Of a stretch of DNA of 64,000 nucleotides, positions 1 to 10,365 are shown in pieces; positions within the stretch are counted from its first letter, which is position 1; each line of letters starts with the position of its first letter. The notes below the pieces were generated by a model. The model did no database searches and was not told the origin of the DNA. It saw only the letters and a list, made by a program, of their open reading frames with translations. A program made the translations under genes and the position numbers. The stretch comes from Apoda limacodes. Taxonomy: Eukaryota > Arthropoda > Insecta > Lepidoptera > Limacodidae. The DNA lies in contig OX291543.1 of the NCBI GenBank assembly GCA_946406115.1, forward strand, positions 3,536,501 to 3,600,500, in the 5' to 3' direction.

Positions 1-399
1 TACAGTTTTTACAAAGAGAAAATCAAAAAATCTAGTGAACCGCTGGGATGTCCTCAACCGGAATTGTTTTGTCTATCTGCCACAGAAACAGACTTTATTT
101 AAACATTATTTTAAATAAGCTTAAAAAATATATTTATGTTTCAGAGATTCTGACTGAGGCACCCCAGGCAAGTGCAGCTCCCAGCGCTGAGCCCGCACCT
201 CCTACTGCGCAAGGTAATGTCCGCAAAGAGCTATTATTTAAAAAAAACCAACAAGTGCGAGTTGGGCGTATGTTTTTTTTGTTACCCCAATGTTTATAGA
301 CGAATGTCTTTAACATAGGTCTTGCCTGTCATGACCTATGGCGCAGGCACGTAAAAACACTAACAGTTGGCCGACCTATATGTTAAAAGTCGTTTATAC

Positions 400-625
400 T
401 GTCTGATGGATATGGTCAGAAATAACGAGATCCGACAAAGAACCAAATTCATCAACATAGCCCTCAGAATAATCTAGTGGCAATGGGCAGGTCACATTTG
501 TGCAGAAAGATGGCCGTTGGGGCAGACAATGTCATGTTCTAGAGTGGAGACCACGGATCAGTAAGCGCAGCGTCGGTCGCCCTCTAGCCAAATGGGCTCA
601 TGACCTGAAAAGGATAGCCTAAAAA
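400..625 (+). mobile_element. RTE-clade LINE fragment (C-terminal end of ORF2)
   Basis: The plus strand, read with frameshifts, gives NNEIRQRTKF, then WQWAGHI, RWPLGQ and VLEWRP-like steps. These match the conserved C-terminal tail of RTE reverse transcriptases (IR.RTK…LKW.WAGH…W…VLEWRPR…RP..RW.DD). The same tail occurs at 20249-20488 and 43300-43590 in this window. It is broken and non-coding. Confidence 0.65.
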
Positions 626-986
626 AACTTGAAATGTATTGGACTTACGTAATAACGTGCGTCAAAAAAATCATTTATCCCTCAATTTAATGTAGCTACG
701 CTTAATTTTTCGTAATACAAATTTATGGCGGTTTACATAGGCTTCCTGTAAATTTTCATCAGAATCAATGCGAAGAAAGGAAAATAAATAGGTTTAATAA
801 TCTTTTTTTGCCAAGTGGCTGCGGAACCATAAATAACATTTTAACAAAAAATTAAACCGAAAAGGTTGGCCTGGTAGAGATCGCTTTTTAGCGATAAGGT
901 CGCCTATTTGTACTTTTTTTTTTTAATTCTAGCTTTTTATTGTACTTCTATTTAAATTGTGCAATAAAGAAAATTTATTCATTCAT
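626..986. other. Gene-free AT-rich stretch
   Basis: AT-rich sequence with homopolymer T runs near 913-925. I see no exon, no recognisable repeat and no RNA gene. Confidence 0.5.
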
Positions 987-1218
987 AAACCGACTTCAAC
1001 TGTACTCAAATTCTTCAAAACTTCAATTGCACTCAAAAGAAAAAAATAACCTCATAAGGCTGATATAAGTACTGACAGGACATTGATTAATTTTTAGTTT
1101 CAATTTTGTAGATATGTTTGGAAGCCCTACTAGATTATCATCATAGGAACTGCAAGATATAAATTACAAACATACTTTTCGTATTGATAACCTCCTTTTT
1201 TTTAAGTCGGTTAAAAAG
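986..1218. repeat. Foldback-type non-autonomous element with aaccgactt ends
   Basis: The stretch begins with aaccgacttcaactg and ends with its inverted counterpart ctttttttaagtcggtt. The short inverted termini enclose about 210 bp of non-coding AT-rich DNA. Similar aaccgacttc or aagtcggtt ends recur at 2628-2640 and 60595-60615. I infer a small non-autonomous DNA element; the flanks show no clear target duplication. Confidence 0.45.
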
Positions 1219-1829
1219 ATCTAGTAATTACTAATCTTTGTTTTACATAACAAATTTTAATATTATTATAAATATATATTTTGTTTTTCAGAGCGACGGG
1301 AGATGCTCCCCGGCCGTTCCCCAGTGGCTCCTGTGAGGAGGTCCAGACCTAGGCGAAGTAAATGTTAAACTTTTATACCTACTAGTTTACAACAACTTTG
1401 AAGCATGTTTGTTAGGATTACAATGAAAATTTTGTAAAATCGCCGAAGGAGAAACATACTAAACTTTTTTTTTTGATCTTAAACATTATCTCTTCCGTCC
1501 ATCCCAACAGCCTTATAATCCCGCGAAATCTGCATAAATTCTGATGAATGAGTCTCTCTCGGATTACGCAAATATCAATAGTAATTTTTGTTTAGATCGT
1601 GATAACAACTTGCCAGGCTGGGCGTACGACATTGAGGAGCGGCGCATCGCAGCTGAGGAGCGGCGCAATGCACTGGAGGAGCGGCGCATTGCACTGGAGG
1701 AGCGGCGCATCACGCTGGAGGAGACCTTGGGGGGGGCAATATTAGGAAGTTTGCAGCAGATAGTAGAGCTGCTGCAAACAAGATCTCAATAGAGACGACG
1801 ACTTAACGACTGCTGTCATATGACAAGAA

Positions 1830-2380
1830 CATAGGGGTAACTTTTTCTTGATAAGATCTATCATTTCTACTAGGAAAACTACTGGTCTACGATCAATAGT
1901 TACGGAGATATACCCCTTTCTAGTTTGACAGATGTCATTTGAAATAAAGATCTTGATGAGATCTATGATTTCTACTAGGGAAACTACTAGTCTACGATCA
2001 ATAGTTACAGAGATATAGACCTTTCTAGTTTGACAGCTGTCATTTGAAATAAAGATCTTGATGAGATCTATGATTTCTACTAGGGAAACTACTAGTCTAC
2101 GATCAATAGTTACAGAGATATAAACCTTTCTAGTTTGACAGCTGTCATTTGAAATAAAGATCTTGATGAGATCTATGATTTCTACTAGGGAAACTACTAG
2201 TCTACGATCAATAGTTAGAGATATAGACCTTTCTAGTTTGACAGCTGTCATTTGAAATAAAGATCTTGATGAGATCTATGATTTCTACTAGGGAAACTAC
2301 TAGTCTACGATCAATAGTTACAGAGATATATACCTTTCTAGTTTGACAGCTGTCATTTGAAATAAAGATCTTGATGCGAT
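1830..2380. repeat. 105-bp tandem repeat, about five copies
   Basis: The motif gtcatttgaaataaagatc recurs with its C at 1936, 2041, 2146, 2249 and 2354, giving a 105-bp period with one copy 2 bp shorter. Inner copies are nearly identical; the first and last diverge. Because 105 is 35 codons, a minus-strand reading frame stays open across the array (1742-2251); I regard that frame as a by-product. The array sits directly after the coiled-coil exon ending at 1792. Confidence 0.9.
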
Positions 2381-2820
2381 CTTTTGTAAAATAACTACAC
2401 GTGTAAGATCAATAGTTTAATTTTTTTTTAATATATAAAATAAAATAAAAAATATATTAAGAAAAACAGTATTTTTCTTGTCTTTTGCGGTTCAAACTAT
2501 CTCCATATTAAATTCATCACAATTGGTCCAACTGTAAAATTTAACGGATTAATAGACAGACAGATACCGACACTTTTGAATTTATAATACTGTATTAGTA
2601 ATAGTATTAGTATGGATCCTCATTTTATAAAGTCGGTTAATTTTTAGTTTTGAATTAATAATATCTCTTATATGGGTACCTACAGACCATTCGCGAACTT
2701 CCTCCTTTTTTAAAGTTGGTAAAAATAAAAATATGGCAGGGGAAATATGAGTACCTGAAATAGTATTAGAAAGCAAGTTCCGTTATCTCCCCAGCCTAGG
2801 GTACAACAAGCCTAGCCTAC
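2381..2820. other. Gene-free AT-rich stretch
   Basis: AT-rich sequence containing two aagtcggtt or aagttggt motifs (2628 and 2713) of the type that ends small lepidopteran elements. No supported coding feature. Confidence 0.4.
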
Positions 2821-3030
2821 CAAATTTTTTTATCAGATCCACAACTGAATCTAGTGAGAAAGAAATTCCTTAGTAGACCCACACTTTCAAATCTGGTTCT
2901 GGTTAACGGTACTAGCGAGACAAATACTTCTCAGTAGATACACACTTTTAAAAATGGATCTATTAAGAAAATAATATCTCACTAGATCCATTATGGATCT
3001 GGACAATGGATCTAGTGAGAATGATCCCTC
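2820..3030. repeat. Degenerate short repeats with ctagtgaga and ctcactagatcc motifs
   Basis: About three diverged units of roughly 65-70 bp carry atctagtgagaa, tactagcgagac or their inverted form ctcactagatcc. They are followed by tccttagtagaccca or tctcagtagataca. The units alternate in sense and show no coding potential. Confidence 0.4.
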
Positions 3031-3061
3031 CATGCAGCCCCTGCATCCCTGTGCTGGTTGG

Positions 3062-3415
3062 ACTGGAGGAGCGGCGCATTGCACTAGAGGAGCGGCGCAT
3101 CACGCTGGAGGAGACCTTGGGGGGGGGCAATATTAGGAAGTTTGCAGCAGATAGTAGAGCTGCTGCAAACAAGATCTCAATAGAGACGACGACTTAACGA
3201 CTGCTGTCATATGACAAGAACATAGGGGTAACTTTCGACACTGTAATTTTGGCATCAAATAAACCACTATGTTCGGACGTCTGCAGCAGCTTGTAGAGCA
3301 GCAGCAGGCAAGTTCTCAATAGAGGCTTAACGACTGCTGTCATATGACAAGAACATAGGAATAATTTTCGACACTGTAATTTTGGCAACAAATAAACTAC
3401 TTATAACTTTTTTAT
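3062..3415 (+). repeat. Second and third copies of the coiled-coil gene tail
   Basis: 3062-3240 repeats 1670-1835 almost base for base: the E/R coiled-coil codons, stop, and 3' flank with tgctgtcatatgacaagaac. A shorter third copy of the tail (tgcagcag… to …aataaact) runs from about 3280 to 3410, so the 3' end has been tandemly duplicated. The left edge of the second copy is fused to a 32-bp piece (3030-3061) that matches LINE C at 3848-3879. The aataaac at 3257 and 3392 could be polyadenylation signals. Confidence 0.7.
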
Positions 3416-3599
3416 GCCACAAAATCAATATTATTAAGACAAGTCGCTGACCGATTGTTACGGCTCTCTTGTTATCAAGGTACCATAAAGGTAGCAAATT
3501 ACTGTTAACTATAAATAAAAAAAATAAATTACAATATAAAATATATGATCTATTTTATTAACAAAATATTTTAAAATTTTATACTAATCACACCGAAAT

Positions 3600-4080
3600 T
3601 TTACAATAAATGAACAAAATAGCACCACGATGACATGCCAAATGTTATTATTATTCTACTACCGGTTAAAGGAGCCCATATTTAGGCCATTGTACGTAAG
3701 TAACCAGTTCATACGCATTGGTTACTCATACCACCTTAGGTCTGTCCAGAAATCTCTCATGGTTTGTAGATCGTTAGGGAACTTTGCCCGTGGGTTGCTC
3801 ACGCTTTTGCAGCGCAGGATCACGTGAGTAGGTGTCTTCTTGACCTCCATGCAGCACCTGCACCCCTGTGCTGGTTGGTGACGCCGACATTAATGAAATG
3901 TTTGTTTAGTTGGCCGTAGACCTATGCCAACTATATAGCGTAGGTGTTTCCTACTGAGTTGTGGTAGCTTATGCGACAAGTGTTCGTCCAGGGATGTAAG
4001 AGTAGTTTTTAGTTGGTCTGCAGTCCATCTGTTCCGCCCACTGGTTATTTTGTTGTTACAGGGTTCTGTCGCCTAACCAC
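3600..4080 (-). mobile_element. LINE C fragment: C-terminal end of ORF2
   Basis: Read on the minus strand with frame changes, the stretch gives CRCCMEVKKTPTHVILRC and then TMRDFWTDLRWYE before a stop. This is the C…C…H…C tail that follows RNase H in LINEs such as the R1/I group. The same family is seen at 14839-15022 (plus strand) and at 16235-16290 with 27529-27790 (minus strand). It is non-functional, and naming the exact clade would be a guess. Confidence 0.6.
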
Positions 4081-4195
4081 GATTTAAATTGGGTAAAAGA
4101 TATTAGTACAATTGGTTGTAGTACCATTATTTTAGTGTCCAATCCTCTCATTGCCAGTTGAGAAAGAAGGCTGAAGGGAGAACAATAAATGAAAA

Positions 4196-4680
4196 TCAAA
4201 AAATCAGAATCAAAATCATTTATTCAATTTAGGCTACAATAATTGAGCACTTATGAATGTCACTACGCCATCGGTTCGTAAGTCTATAGGGTGGGAGACC
4301 TTGTACTGAGAAGAACCGGCAAGAAACTCAGCAAGGGCATTTCTTTTCTCCCTTTCTCTTAAAGTGTCCACTTAAAATGTTGGAAAATCCTCTTCCTATC
4401 ACAGAAGGACACTTTCCATTACAAACATAAAAAACATAAAGTGCACAAGCACAACATAAAGAAGTATCTAATTGCAAAATATTAAAAAAAGACAGTTTAT
4501 GTACCTATTCATGACTTAGAAATAATCAATATCTTACAGTATTGATAAACAAAACAAAAAAGTAAAACTAAATACAGGGATACAAAGAAGTTTGCAAGAG
4601 CAGACCAGTCTCAACAGGCGGCACCCGTTCTAGAGTATGACACATGAATCAGCCACCGCTTCCCTCAACCATGATGTTAT
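4196..4680 (-). mobile_element. LINE 3' tail element (copy 1 of 3)
   Basis: On the minus strand this about 480-bp stretch runs from catggttgagggaagcggtg to gcctaaattgaataaatgat and a short gattttgattct tail. It matches 55650-56115 over its whole length and 8985-9258 over its last half. It contains tttcttgccggttcttctc, a motif I associate with the 3' ends of lepidopteran LINEs. It ends 13 bp from the HARBI1 stop codon and carries an AATAAA in the transposase's sense orientation, so it may supply that gene's polyadenylation signal. Confidence 0.7.
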
Positions 4681-4692
4681 GTCAATCAGTAA

Positions 4693-7213
4693 CTATGATC
4701 TTACTGACCATAACGTCTGTACAAGCATGCTCCTGACATCTGCATCTGCATTGTTACTGATGTCGTACCTTAGCTGAAGCTGACCACGCCGGATCAGTTG
4801 AAGGTCAACATTAGTTAGCCTGGGTACAGGAACCTTATGTGTGTTGGCGATATTATGCAACACAGCACATGCATTCACTATTTTCCCAGCTTTCGCAGGG
4901 TTATAGTGAAGCACGCGGTGTCCCAACAAACACCGCCAACGCGACTTAAGGACGCCGAAACATCTTTCAACAACATTACGAGTGCTGCAGTGAAGCTTTG
5001 TGTAATGTTCCTCTGCCGAACCTTCTGCAGCTTGTAATATCGGTGTCATCATGTAGGCCCTTTGGGCAAAACCAGAATCACCTGAAAACAAACAAAAAAC
5101 CATTAATCTCATAGATGTTGCAGTCACTTCTACATCTTCATTTATTCATTTCTTTTTTTAATACCACCAAGGTGGCAAACAAGCTTGCGGCCCACCTTAT
5201 GTTAAGCGGTTAAGATGCTCCGTTGCGACGCAAAGGAAGGACAGACAGGATTTGCAAAAAATATATTCCTAACTCTTGATGAAAGAAAATATATTTCTTA
5301 ATTGGGATAAAAAGTATCCTATGTTCTTCTGTCTTTCCAACTATACCTGTGCCAAATTTCAGCTCAATCGGATGCTCTATTGCAACATGAAAGAGTAACA
5401 GACAGACAGACACAGGTTCTTTCGCATTTATAATATTAGTACTAAGTGGACTAGTATCTTATAATCTAGTAATAGGTCTACATACCCAAAAGCCAGCAAC
5501 TCTCGCCATTTAAGTTTAGTTGCTCCAAATACATCTTTAGTGGGCTTTGAGCCCAAATAAAGCTATCATGAGCTGCCCCACCATAAGATGCATCCACATA
5601 TGTTATGTTTAAATAGCGGTCACATATTTGTAATATTAAACAATTTAAATAGCAAATTTAATTTAATTTGAGCAGGTAGGTACTTTATTGATTTTTTAGT
5701 ACTACTGATAATTCTAAAATGATTAAAATATGTTGTATTAGTCTTAAAAAAATGTATGTTATAAAAAACTTACAACTAATACATTAAGGGAATGGTATCC
5801 TTTGCGATTAAAAAATGCCTCCTCATGGTCCACCGGCCGGATAATAGAAACATGTGTCCCATCAATGCATCCGATTATCCCCGGGATACCTTTCATGTTC
5901 ATAAAACTAGAAAAGATTAAAACTTAAAATTATTTACTAATATTAATTAAATTGTTTGTTTTTTTTGGCTTAATAGGTCAGGTTGGTTACTTTATATATA
6001 TTATCAGTTTATCCCAATAAAGATTTTGTTCTGATTTAATATTTTACATTTTAACGATATCAACTTGCTGATAAAATGTTTTTTATATGGGACTTAATAG
6101 AAAACAAATATTTCTACAGTATAAATAAGTTTATATATTATATGGTTTAGTGGGTACTCACTTTGCCATAATAGTTTCTCTTTGGAGTCTTTGAGAGGGA
6201 AACTTGATATATTTTTTTAAAATTGCCTCCGTATTAATGGCATTGGTAACTTCTTCCAAGCACCTACTCAAACAGGTCTGCGACATATTGTGGAGGTAAG
6301 ATGAAGCAACACCACGCTGATATGAACCACAGGCAAAAAAAGATAAAGCTGCAAGAACCTACAAACAAAAATAAACAATAAGTTAGTACCTGATAAAGAT
6401 GATTTGGATATAGAAACTTGAACACAACCTAAAGCTGATATTATATTATATTGTTTAATTTCGGTTCAATATTGCTTTTAATTTGATCGCTTCAATTGCA
6501 TTGAAGCATCTAAATACATTATATACATTCCATGCAATTGTGCAATCTAATTGAAAGCCTAAATTCACCGAAGCTTTTATTGCAATGGTAACAATATTAA
6601 TCATTGTTCAATGTGATTTAAATGTGTAAACATTAAAATTGAATAATAACTCATTCCGCACACAGCAGCGAAGCATACTCTTTCAGGTCCGCAGAAGTGT
6701 TATTTCAAGAATGGTATTTAATTGGTAGCACCACCAGTCATTTTCAGGCAATCTTTGAAACTAAACTGATTAAATTAAACTGTGAAAATTGTTAAGGATC
6801 CCTTTTTATTTATTCTACTCATGTATTTATTAGTCACAGATTCACGAAATTACCAAAGGTACGAGATGGCGCAACATTGCAATGTGCTAAGTAAACATTG
6901 AATGTAATTTAAATGATTGACGTGTTTGGTTATAAACTCAATGGTCAATAGAATTGTTGATCCGCGTAATATCGGCTTGACTTACTTTAAGTTCTTCGCG
7001 AATCATTGTATTCCTTTTGCGGGTTCGTAACAACGGGATCACCTCCCTGCACAACTCTTCGAAAGCAGCTTTCGTGAGGCGGAACTGAGCCACGAATTCG
7101 TTGCCAGGGAGTGCTAAAGGGTTGCTGGCGTCCCTCATCTCTCGACGACACAACTTTAATATATTTTTGCGCCGTTCCTCCTCAGCGTGTGCCAATAAAA
7201 CCGCACGTGCCAT
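4693..7213 (-). CDS. PIF/Harbinger transposase (HARBI1-like nuclease), five exons
   Basis: Minus-strand exons: 6986-7213, 6162-6358, 5774-5906, 5486-5627, 4693-5081. All phases agree; the total is 1089 nt, 362 aa, close to the usual HARBI1 length of about 350. Exon 1 has the N-terminal LPGNEFVAQFRLTKAAFEEL block and exon 2 VLAALSFFACGSYQ. The DDE_4 nuclease triad is complete: D157 in GIIGCIDGTHV, D235 in LLGDSGFA, E272 in NVVERCFG. VDASYGGAAHDSF also fits the family. Donors are gtaagt, gtgagt, gtaagt and gtatgt. Acceptors of exons 2, 3 and 5 are standard, but exon 4 is preceded by ttacaa where ttacag is expected (5628), and no other in-frame AG lies nearby, so splicing may fail. Known role: cut-and-paste transposition at 3-bp TWA targets, usually with a partner DNA-binding protein (decayed candidate at 145-1792). 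It could be a domesticated host HARBI1; I found no terminal inverted repeats that would settle this. Confidence 0.85.
5155..5215 (-). mobile_element. Jockey-type LINE 3' tail scrap inside a HARBI1 intron
   Basis: The plus strand reads ataccaccaaggtggcaaac followed by aagcttgcggcccacc. This is the reverse complement of the tail found at 45890-45960 (gcttgtttgccaccttagtggtat). It lies in the last intron of the transposase gene. Confidence 0.5.
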
Positions 7214-8984
7214 TGTGGTACTAAAATGAAAGATATTTAATAAGAACAGCTACATAACACTTACTAGGGTAATTTTATTGTACAAAACACTGAAATCATT
7301 AAAGAAACCTAATTAAAATACTTACATTTTAATTTTTTGAATATATGAAATCGATAAGAAACACCGTCGGACTAGCTTCTATCAACATGAGGAAAGCTGC
7401 TATCACAAACTGTCAGTTGAGTGCAAAAACGTTTGCAACGATTTTACGGAATCACTGTTTTCATACAAAAAAAATATATCGATAAATTTCAGCTGCAATC
7501 AAACTTTGTTTGTAATTGAAGCTGAAATTTTGAGCATCCGGAATCGCATTACTGTCAAATTCGAAAATTTCAAACAAAAAAGGTTAGCAATCTTTTTACG
7601 GAATCGACCTACTGATGCAACTGTAAAAATTAAACTAAGATAAATATACGTTTTCTATTGTAATAAGTCATCAGTGGGTCCACGTCACAAAAGCATAAAA
7701 CTCTGTTAGATATCTTAATCTCTAGGTAGTTATTTCCTCATTTATTACCTACGCTCTCCGTTTTCCTTATACCCCTTATTCTATTTCTTCTTTACCCCTC
7801 TCGAAAAGGGGGTTCTTTCTCTCCCCCTTATCCCTATCTCTCCCTTTCCCTTCCCTACCCACTGAAAAAAAAATCTCGTGGGAACTCCCGATTGGAATAA
7901 AAGTATCTCTGTGCCATTCTCAAAAGTCAACAATATGCGCCGTCGTACGTGAGAAAGTAGGAACCGGCAATTGAGACAAAAAGTCCGTTTAAGCCCCTCT
8001 AAGCTATTCCTACGGCAAACATCAGGTGACGGCATTGCGCGTTGGTTCGTTGCTACGTGAGGGAGATTCCTTTATTGCTTCCAAGTTAATATTATATTAT
8101 ATAAACATTGTTATTTCTAACTTAACCCTTATTCCATGGAAAGCAAAACATTTTATAAATTTTATGAAGAACCATCTCCTCATCAGAGTAAACAAATATA
8201 GATAGAGGTGATTTTTTTAGAAAATGTCAAATTGAAATATTAAATACATAACGTAAATAGATGATGGCTATTATTTTTTTAAATTACATTGAGACAGGCT
8301 TAATCTTTATATTATAACATCCAACAAAGTACCTATCCGAGTGTTTAATTATTTTAATCAACACGATAGTAGGTACGCATTTTTTACTTTTGTCATTGAT
8401 ACAGAGAGGATCACTTTAGTTTGACTATTAGTAAAACACGATATTACTCAAAGACTTCAGCGACCATTTCTTAAATTCAGTTTAATAGTTGCGAAGAAAT
8501 ACCCACTACATACATACAAACAAATTTTATCACTTTTCTTTTACAATTTTCACTAATATTTGTATATTTATAGATAAAATAAATAACTCACATGATACAT
8601 AAAATACAAAGAGAAGCCATTTACTATGTGACATTTTACCATCATCTAGTTATAGGTACAATTCTCTAACTGTGGGTAACTATAAACTAACTGTGGAAGA
8701 ATTTCCTCGATTGAATAGTTTACCTAAAGTCACAGCGGAAAATTGAAATATTAAAACTGATTAAAAACGTTACTTACGTCACCATTTCCTTCGTCAACTT
8801 AAAATGGTTTCGCTCGTTTTATGATAAGAACTTGTAGGAAGTAGAATAAAGTAGGTAAAGAATAATCAAAACACAAAGCACGTACAATTAAACTGTATTA
8901 CTATTAAGAGTCTCCAGATAGCCGAACTAACTTGTCTGCGCTATCCGTCACTTACTACGTGTCGTCCACTACGACTTAAATTGG
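7214..8984. other. Intergenic region with a hairpin and a pyrimidine tract
   Basis: No exon was supported. An inverted repeat of about 16 bp (aaatttcagctgcaat / attgaagctgaaattt) lies at 7484-7536. A pyrimidine-rich tract (runs of c, t, ccctt) covers about 7780-7865. The motif ttacggaatc occurs at 7444 and 7597 and a related ccggaatcg at 7539; it might derive from element ends upstream of the transposase, which I could not confirm. Confidence 0.4.
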
Positions 8985-9258
8985 CCGATGATATTGTGGT
9001 CTTTTTTTATGTTGTGCTTGTGCTTTACATTTCAAGTTTTTTATGTTTGTAATGGAAAGTGTCCTTCTATGATAGGGAGGGCATTTTCCAATACTTTAAT
9101 TGGGCGCTGTAAGACAAGGGGAGAAAAGAAATGCCCTCGCCGAGTTTCTTGCCGGTTCTTCTCAGTACAAGGTCTCCCGCCCTATAGACTTACGAACAGA
9201 TAGCGTAGTGACATTCATAAGTGCTCAATTATTGTAGCCTAAATTGAATAAATGATAT
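8985..9258 (+). mobile_element. LINE 3' tail element (copy 2 of 3)
   Basis: A plus-strand copy of the last roughly 275 bp of the family at 4196-4680. It includes tttcttgccggttcttctca, gtgacattcataagtgctc and the closing aaattgaataaatgat. It is truncated at its 5' end. Confidence 0.7.
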
Positions 9259-9295
9259 TAATCGATTGATAAGAGAATTTTTCTTTAATTTTTAT

Positions 9296-9720
9296 TTATT
9301 TTGGGTTTGTACCCAAAAGGTTTGTGCCCTATTACCAAGCCTACGCTGTCAGTCTGTCTGTACGACTTTTAAAGGGCTCAATCATTTAGACCGAAGTAGG
9401 CAGAAGCCTGAAATTTTACAGAATATGCGGATTTCTTAAAATTAATAAAATACCAAGTAAAAATTTGAAGAGGGTCACTACACAAGAAACAGGGTTAGAT
9501 ATGTTGTTTTAGTTGCATCGTAAAAACGGTAATATATCCCACTCGTAGTAACAAGCATTAAACTTAACTATTGTTGTTGTTAAGTTCTACTTATAGTCTA
9601 ATGATAAAAACCAGCCGAGTGCGAGTCAGGCTCGTGAATTCTGTGGTGTTACGGAACCCTCTTCAGTGTCGGATCCGACTCGTACTTGGTCAAGTTTTTT
9701 TACTATTTACCAAAGCCAAC
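9296..9720. repeat. Diverged element of the gggttccgtac / cacttggccg family
   Basis: 9303-9365 resembles the start of the element at 39229 (tacccaaaaggt…ctattac…gctgtcagtctgtctgt). 9610-9700 resembles its end in both orientations (gccgagtgcgagtc, then gatccgactcgtacttgg). It is strongly diverged and possibly two overlapping copies. Non-coding. Confidence 0.4.
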
Positions 9721-9814
9721 AAAGAACGGAAGCCGCCACTAGACTTAAATAGCCTCCTTCCACTAGGATCCCCTGCTGAAATCCTCTAAGGGGTTTAATT
9801 GCATTTTTTATTCA

Positions 9815-10365
9815 CATATATAAATCTCCTGGGTCATTCATTTGGATTTTTTGTCCACAACGATCTCTTGGGGGATTTACTTAGATTTTTTGTCCACAAC
9901 GATCTCTTGGGGGATTTACTTAGATTTTTTGTCCACAACGATCTCTTGGGGGATTTACTTAGATTTTTTGTCCACAACGATCTCTTGGGGGATTTACTTA
10001 GATTTTTTGTCCACAACGATCTCTTGGGGGATTTACTTAGATTTTTTGTCCACAACGATCTCTTGGGGGATTTACTTAGATTTTTTGTCCACAACGATCT
10101 CTTGGGGGATTTACTTAGATTTTTTGTCCACAACGATCTCTTGGGGGATTTACTTAGATTTTTTGTCCACAACGATCTCTTGGGGGATTTACTTAGATTT
10201 TTTGTCCACAAAAATCTCCTAGGGGATTTATTTGGATGTTTTGTCCACAGCGATCTCCTGGGGCATTAATTTGGATTTTTTGACCACAAACGATCTCCTG
10301 GGGGATTTATTTAGCTTTTTTGTCCACATTGATTTGTTCTCCTGGGGGATTCATTTGGAAAAACG
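9815..10365. repeat. 39-bp minisatellite, about 14 copies
   Basis: The start gatctcttggggg recurs every 39 bp at 9862, 9901, 9940, 9979, 10018, 10057, 10096, 10135 and 10174. Diverged outer copies at both ends have aatctcctgggtc- or gatctcctggggg-like starts. Inner copies appear identical, outer ones degenerate. Thirty-nine bp is 13 codons, so three frames stay open across the array by arithmetic alone. I do not regard these as genes. Confidence 0.95.

Larger units (their letters stand above)
145..1792 (+). pseudogene. Decayed accessory (MADF or Myb/SANT-like) gene of a Harbinger element, C-terminal exons
   Basis: Three exon-like pieces are visible. 145-213 follows a good acceptor (ttatgtttcag) and ends at gtaatg; it reads EILTEAPQASAAPSAEP and onward. 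1292-1357 follows ttgtttttcag, reads ERREMLPGRSPVAPVRRS and ends at gtaaat. The last piece, about 1511-1792, encodes a charged coiled coil built from repeats of EERRIALEERRI, then LQQIVELLQ and a stop. Phase agrees between the first two pieces. The third has in-frame stops near its acceptor (1511-1543) and its frames shift, so I call the copy decayed. Proline-rich spacers followed by an E/R-rich coiled coil resemble the C-termini of the DNA-binding proteins that accompany PIF/Harbinger transposases, and a Harbinger transposase lies convergently at 4693-7213. The DNA-binding domain itself is not in the window, so the family assignment is inference. Confidence 0.4.

Noticed and set aside
48..299. 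83-codon frame at the left edge
   Set aside because: It runs through an intron; only 145-213 inside it is bounded by splice sites.
1742..2251. 169-codon minus-strand frame with a 35-residue repeat
   Set aside because: By-product of the 105-bp satellite; it overlaps the coiled-coil exon on the other strand and has no known domain.
7781..8035. 84-codon minus-strand frame
   Set aside because: It lies in a pyrimidine-rich tract; composition explains the open frame and no family features are present.
9799..10269. Open frames of 125-156 codons on both strands encoding a 13-residue repeat
   Set aside because: They follow from a 39-bp repeat without stops. No start context, introns or domain; both strands and two plus-strand frames are open at once.
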